From positions 58,852,975 to 58,916,974 of the forward strand of contig JACSVZ010000007.1 of NCBI GenBank assembly GCA_014706295.1: a stretch of DNA of 64,000 nucleotides, written 5' to 3'. Source of the stretch: Lycocorax pyrrhopterus obiensis (taxonomy: Eukaryota > Chordata > Aves > Passeriformes > Paradisaeidae). The notes under the pieces were generated by a model. It saw only the letters and a program-made list of their open reading frames with translations, was not told where the DNA came from and made no database searches. Position numbers and translations under genes: made by a program. Of this stretch, positions 57,847 to 64,000 are shown one piece after another (position 1 is the stretch's first letter; each line of letters starts with the position of its first letter).

Positions 57847-60645
57847 AAACCCGCTGCCTGTGCTGGCACTGCCACTCTTGGCTCCCCGTGGCTCCTTCCA
57901 AGGGCTCCACCCAGCCACACACGCTGAGAGCTCCTGTTAAAGGATGGCTTCATTCCACACTGTAACCCTACAGCTCTTGCACCCCACGAGAGAGGTACAA
58001 GACAGATTCTCCACTAGTTTTGCACCAAAACCCCATCAAACAGACGGATCCACAGCCCAGCAGGACCAGCATGACAACCATCTCCAATCCTGACCACCAG
58101 ACACAACCCCATAAACAAGAAGTGCTTTCCACAGGAGCCGCGCTTCAGCCGCTGTTTTGATTCCTCACTTGGTACATGTTGCTCCTGGGAAGGTTGAGTC
58201 ATTCCACCTCTGGCTTGGCAATCCAAGCCTAAACTTGCAAAACGCACACAGCCTTTTATAATGTTATCCTGAGAAACCTAAAACAGCTGCACTTTTGGCA
58301 GGAAAATACAGGACCACCAGTAAAATATCCAAAACAGTTGCATCTTTTAATTTATGACTGTACACTGTTTCCATAAAGAGTATATAAAACAGGTCAGATT
58401 TTATAGGTAAGACATAATAAACAGTCATACCCATTGATGCCATAAAAGCATAGAAAAAGAGATTACTGAGAAATGATTAATTACAGCTTTAAAAACTGTA
58501 TTTCTTGCACCTAATAACCACAATGCACAGACATGAGCAATGTTTCTGAGGCATTCTTGGTGAGATGCTGAAGCTGAGACTGAATTTGCCTCCTGTGACT
58601 GAGTTGAGGTGTTTTGTACCAAGTTGTGACAGAGCCTGGCCCTCACTGCCAGACACTGGCTCCCATCAGCACAGACACAGGCAGGGGAGCACAAAATAAT
58701 AATAAAATAAACCCTTTTAATAGTGCTCAGTCCAAAAGAATCTACAAACACAGCAACAAAGCTGGTCCCATCTCTTAATTTGCAAGGGGAGGTGGTCTGC
58801 AGAGAGCTCCTGGTTTGTGGCAGAACACATTTTATGAGATTTAATTTTTTTTTTAACATTCTTGTTACTTGTCCCTTAATATTTTAAGAGGAAGATCTCA
58901 TCCTTCCCAAAGGACTTCTAAAACTGCTGTGGGAAACAGGAGCTCCTCTCCCCAGCCAGGAACGATGGGCACTGACAACAACAAAAAACTTCCTTCAAAA
59001 CGCTGGTGTGAAACTCCCTCTACCCTCCAAACCAGAGAGTCTTATAAAAATCAATTCCCATCTTGGATTTCGTTTCTATCGTATTTATTTCATTGCACAA
59101 CTTCATTTTCCCCTCATGCATGAAGCAGTCCAGTGAAAACAGGATTATTTTACATTTCAATATTAACAAAGGCTGGTTGTGTCTTTCTCATTACTTTTCT
59201 TATCTTCTCTTACTTACATATCACTGAAAGGAGAAAAACAGAGTCTATTGTTTCCCTTTTTCTAGGACATCTGAAATTGGAGCATTAGTTTCATAAGACA
59301 ACCTGACTTCCAGCCACTGCAGCACTTGTAGTTAATTTGGGAGGTGATCTCTGAAGCAATACAAAATCATTGCCAAAAAGGCTCCCATCGACTTTTACTG
59401 CACAACCTGCCCTAATTCTCCTTACTCCTGTGAAACAAGCACGGCCCGCTGCTGGCTGTCAAGTGAGGTCTTTATTTTCTTGTTAAGTATCTGAACTTAC
59501 TGCTCTTGACCCATTTAATTACTGTGGTACACCAGGCAATTGCAAAGAATCTGCCACGCTGAAGCCACACAATGAGAAGCGAATGTTTTGCCGGCTTTTC
59601 CACACCGGTCCCCATCTGTGCTGCCTGATTCCAGCCGTCCCCTCCACAGGAGAATCTCTCTGAACTGGATTCCTGGGGTTTCTGGCAGAGGTCAGCACAT
59701 CTTTTCATGTACACCTTTACAACAGCAGCAGGAAGAAGCGCTTGCCAAGTTTTATTTCCAAAAAGCTGAGCTCCGTTAGGTCTTGGGACCTGGAGGTAAT
59801 TGCTCTCACTAGTTAGCAAATTCCAGCACACTGGGTCTGTTTTTCATAGGTTTATTTTAAGTACCTGTAAATCTTATAAGCAGAAACCAGGAAAAAGAGG
59901 TTTGCTTTTTCTGGTGCACAGTTTTTTAATGTAACTTGTTTTTACTGAGGGCAGACTAAACTCTGAAGTTTAAAAAAGCCTGCACTATTATTTTTGAGCA
60001 GGGCTAAAGGGCTGTGTGTTCCCTGCCCCACCATTTCACACCTCCCATTCCCAGCAATGCCTATGCTCTGCTTCAGGCTCTGCCCAAACAAGCCCCCTTT
60101 CCTTGGCTGCAGCCTTTGGATGTTGATCTTCCCCATTAACCTTTCACGTCAGTTAAAACACGTCGTATTTTGTTCTTCGTGAGCCTTGGGGGGCTCATTC
60201 CCGACCTTCAGCTTCTCATCACGGTGGAGGGGGTGGGAGGGAAAGAAAAAAAAAAAAAAGGCTCCTGTTTTCAAGGAAAGAGGTGTAATTCACACTTGGT
60301 GTGGAGGCTCAGAATCAAGCTGGTCATTCCTGGCAGGGGGTTTTCTTCATGCTTTCTCTTTTCCCAAGGCTGTGTCACAGTCCCTTCACCAGGACTGTGG
60401 AGAGCGACGCGGGCTCAGCGTGGCGGCGGCTGTGACCCCTGTGCCTTCCCAGCACGGCCCAGGAGCCCCAGCCCCCTGGCACTGCTGCTGCTGAGAGCCA
60501 GAGGACACAACAGCAGCTCAGCAACGCCCAGGGCCACCGGCAAACATCCCCTCACTGCTCAGCACAGTGGTCTTGCTTCAGAGAAGTTTGAGAAAGATGT
60601 CAGAAACAATCAGAGAGGATGGACAAAGGGCACGATCAAACCTGG

Positions 60646-60750
60646 CTAAAATAAACACCAACCAAAACGCAAACAAACCGAAAATCCCCCACCTAAACAA
60701 ACAAAAAGAACCAAACATCCAACCAACAAGCCCAAACCATCCCACAGTAT
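60646..60750. repeat. A/C-rich low-complexity tract
   Basis: About 100 bp made mostly of CAAAC/CCAAAC-like words with very few G or T. It is simple low-complexity DNA. Similar short tracts are at 16227-16250, 43100-43138 and 56328-56350. Confidence 0.7.
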
Positions 60751-63700
60751 GTCCCTTCACTCACCCAACTGAAAATACCAGTGCTAGGGATTATTTCACA
60801 CAATCTTCCCTGGTACCCAAGATAAATACACTCCTCCCAGGGGTGTTTCTGCAGATGCACCACTTAGAGATACACATGGAATAACTGTGTACTTGGCATA
60901 CAGATTTTTTTTACCTATTAGGTATTTTATGGGAGTGAAGAAAAGAAAAATCATTCACAAGTTGTTTGACGAGGAAAAAAGAAATCATTTAATTCTATTC
61001 CACAGAACGATTTACTGCTCATCTGATTATCTGCAGTATCCAAGGCAGAAAGTAATGGGGCAGACATTAGATCTGGGAAATTTTCCAGATTCATCATTTA
61101 AATAATAAATAGTGGTTGCATAAAGCAAGCAAAATACTCCGGTCTGGAAAACTGTGTGAAGCATTAGCAAGGCAGTAGCATAGGCTGCTGCATTCCTGAG
61201 CCTTTCTGGAGACAGCATTTTCATTAGATTTACCAATCCCTAGGATGAGCTATTGCTGCATTACCCAGAGTGAGCTTGCAGAGACTGGGTCTTGTCAGAG
61301 GAGAGAGGCACGTAAGGAACTGGACTGTGTCTGGCCTGGCTTCTGCTGAGGAATGTGTGGCCTGGGTTCCTCTCTAGTCCCTGAGCAGGTACAAACTGAG
61401 CTCCTCTGCTCAGCTCTGCTTTCCTTTGAACCAGTCAGCTCTACCACAGTCGGTCTGTGCAGCCAAACAGAATCTGTTTATAAAATGAGCCAAGTTCATT
61501 GCTGTTCTCCATTAAATAGCCCCAGGAAATGCATTTGGGAACAGGCCTTCACTGGGTGTTATTCAGATATGGTGTGGTTCTCCCTCTCTCAGAGACTAAT
61601 GGCTAAGGCAGGACAAAAACACAAGGCACAAAGCTGGTACTCAAATCCAGAACAGCAATTCATCCTTCCACGGAGTAGCTACAAACCTGTTCCTCAAATT
61701 AAAAAAAAAAAACAAACCCCAGTCTTTCATGCATTTTAGCAGACGCTGTTTGGGCACTATGATTGTATTTAGATGTTAACAGACCCACCATCTATGACTG
61801 GTGTCAGAAGTTCCTGCTGAACCCCAGCCAAAACAGCCTGTTCCAGCACAGAATTCAAGTTTAACATGGCCACGAGCTCAGCAAGGGCTCCTCATGAGCC
61901 CAACCCAATCCCTCCTTGCCTGAGGTCACACTGCCAGCCCTGATGGTAGCCAAGCACCTGCCACCTCTCCCCCACCGTTCAGACCACACAGACAAAATGG
62001 GAGAAAATCTATTTAATAGCTGCAATCACTGAAGGAGTTCTGTTACTTGTTTGGGATTTTTTTCAATGCTTCTCTGTACACAATTGCAGCAATCAGTGTG
62101 GATGTGAAAACACGGCCAAGCATGACGAGGTCCAAATATGACAGATCCCAAAGCAGAGAGATAAAGAATACATTTTCACCCAGATTATGGCACCTTACGG
62201 ACTGAACGCAGCCCACAGTGCAGGGGTACAAGGAAAAGTCACTCTAAATACCACAACACCGTCTTGGGTTCTAAAAAATCCTGCAAAAACAAGTGATCCA
62301 GCACAGACATCACCCCTGCAGCCCCAAAAATCCCACCTGCAGACAGCAGTGCTGTGCACATTCAGCTTAGCTAGCCAGGCTGTTTTGTTATTATTAATAC
62401 CCCTGTTTAGCTGTGCTGCTTTCTGAGGGCTTAGTGAGCAGAAATTGCTCACTGAGGTGTCAGATGAATGCCAGACCCTTTTCCATGCCACAAACTTGCT
62501 CAGCCCATTTCACTGAGCCATGCCCCAGGAACCTGCCGCAGAACCACCGCTTACTCATCGCAATTCTGATTTCCAGCAAGGAAAAGTTACTGCCTTCATC
62601 TTGCAATAAATTCTGCAAAAGCAGATGCCTTCTGACTCTAACAGATCTCTTTTTGTTACAGTTAAGGATTAAGAAAAATCATAATTGAGAGTTTGAGCTC
62701 CTAGAACTTTTATTTCTCCACTTTAGGTTTCCTAAATGAAAAACTCTGTTCTACCAGAAATAAACTTTCCCAGTAGAAAACACAGGAAACACCCCAGCCC
62801 AGCAAATCAATAGAAGAAATATAGGACTCCTAGCGATTCTTTTTAACCTCCTCCATCTGCTTTTTCTAAACAGCAATTTGTTTCAAACACTGTCAGAGTG
62901 TCTTAGGGCAGGAGTGTGTCAGCTGCGTGTGGTGAAACAAAGTACTTTAAAACAAAACAGGTCTGCCACAGCACACCTCAGCTAGGATGGAACAGCACAG
63001 AGCTCTGCTACCAGACACTGAAAGAGGCAAAAAAAAGCCTTGAAAAGTGGTTTTAGCTACAAAACAGCTGTCGCTGATAAAGCCAGTTCTGACTCCAAAG
63101 GCAGAAATTAGTGATGAGTTATTCCCTCCTCTTTTCCTCCATCCTCTTCTCCCTTATATTGTCCTTTACATAAAGGGCAAACATTTTGGATCCTGGAAGC
63201 CCAAAGCCACCCGTGACCTGCTGCAACAGTGACCCAGCAGCACCCTGGGGTTCAGTGCTCCCTCCCAATCAACTACTGCAGTGACCAATAAAGGAATCTC
63301 TGAGGGTTTAACATAAAAACTGAAGTATTTTTATTTGATGTTTCATATAAACTGTTTCCTCTTTAATGGTGAAACACAGACATGACCTGTAAGACATATC
63401 TAATGACCCATCTCAGAGAGTTTATTACAGATTACCTGTGAACTGGTGAGTGCAGTCGTGAACCCTGGAGTAGAAAAACTTTTAAATGCAAAGACACAAA
63501 GTCACAGAAGCCCTCCTCGGGGTGGGGAAAAGAACAGAATCAGATTTTCCCATACTACTTTCCCTGAAAGTTTCCTCTTTTTGTGATGAAATCCAGAGTC
63601 CAGAGACCAAACATTTCCACTGAAAAGCTAATATACCAGGGAGTGGAATGGGGGGAAATTTCCCAATGACAGCTATTTCAAAATACACTTCAGTGCTCCT

Positions 63701-64000
63701 CATAAAAAAACCCAACTCTTCTAACTGGCAAAAAAAAGAATTTTAAAGCAAGAGAAGTTTTAGAGAGCACCTGGTTCTCCAGCATTTTCCCAGCACTGCA
63801 ATTCTACTGCTGCCCCAGTTTTTAAATAGATGTGAGACCAGACTCAGGTACTTGCATTTATTTAACACATAAACATTTGCTTTTGGAGTAACTGAGAAGC
63901 CAGTGCTGTTGCCTTGAGGTAAGATGAAAAGCTACAGAGCAACTGAGATCAAAGGAAAAGGAGAAATGCCTTCTGCCCCCCAGAAACTGATATAATTTTA

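Overview
The window is nuclear DNA of a bird, or possibly another sauropsid. The evidence is three split vertebrate genes with GT-AG introns, 3'-end fragments of CR1 LINE retroposons, a MIR-like relic and one sharp CpG island. The exact order cannot be told from the sequence. The gene order matches the vertebrate block known from human chromosome 14q23: MNAT1, TRMT5, SLC38A6. It is read here in the reverse direction.

Layout. Positions 1-13037 contain no gene I can support: a GC-richer, CR1-bearing stretch up to about 9 kb, then AT-rich DNA that probably includes the SLC38A6 3' UTR. Positions 13038-47649 (minus strand) hold SLC38A6. All 16 coding exons could be placed, with matching intron phases, giving 471 residues. 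Positions 47650-47875 are a 226-bp divergent promoter inside a CpG island. Positions 47876-53739 (plus strand) hold the complete TRMT5 gene: five coding exons, 499 residues, and a poly(A) signal at 53950. Positions 53976-56704 are the gap between two convergent genes. Positions 57074-57194 (minus strand) are the last coding exon of MNAT1. The rest, to 64000, is the last MNAT1 intron.

The genes are housekeeping genes. SLC38A6 encodes a SNAT-type amino-acid transporter of 11 membrane spans. TRMT5 makes m1G37 in tRNA and carries an acid-free, mitochondrial-type N-terminus before a conserved internal Met. MNAT1 is MAT1, the assembly factor of the CDK7-cyclin H kinase. SLC38A6 and TRMT5 share one promoter. 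TRMT5 and MNAT1 end towards each other.

I do not see a mobile genetic system, a defence system or a new gene family. The points most worth a second look are at the shared promoter: a short upstream reading frame whose stop overlaps the TRMT5 start codon, and a duplicated GC-box/CCATT/GTGGCCAC motif pair. Others are a CpG-rich patch with a CTCF-like site deep in SLC38A6 intron 5, and an AT-rich, homeobox-like segment in the same intron.
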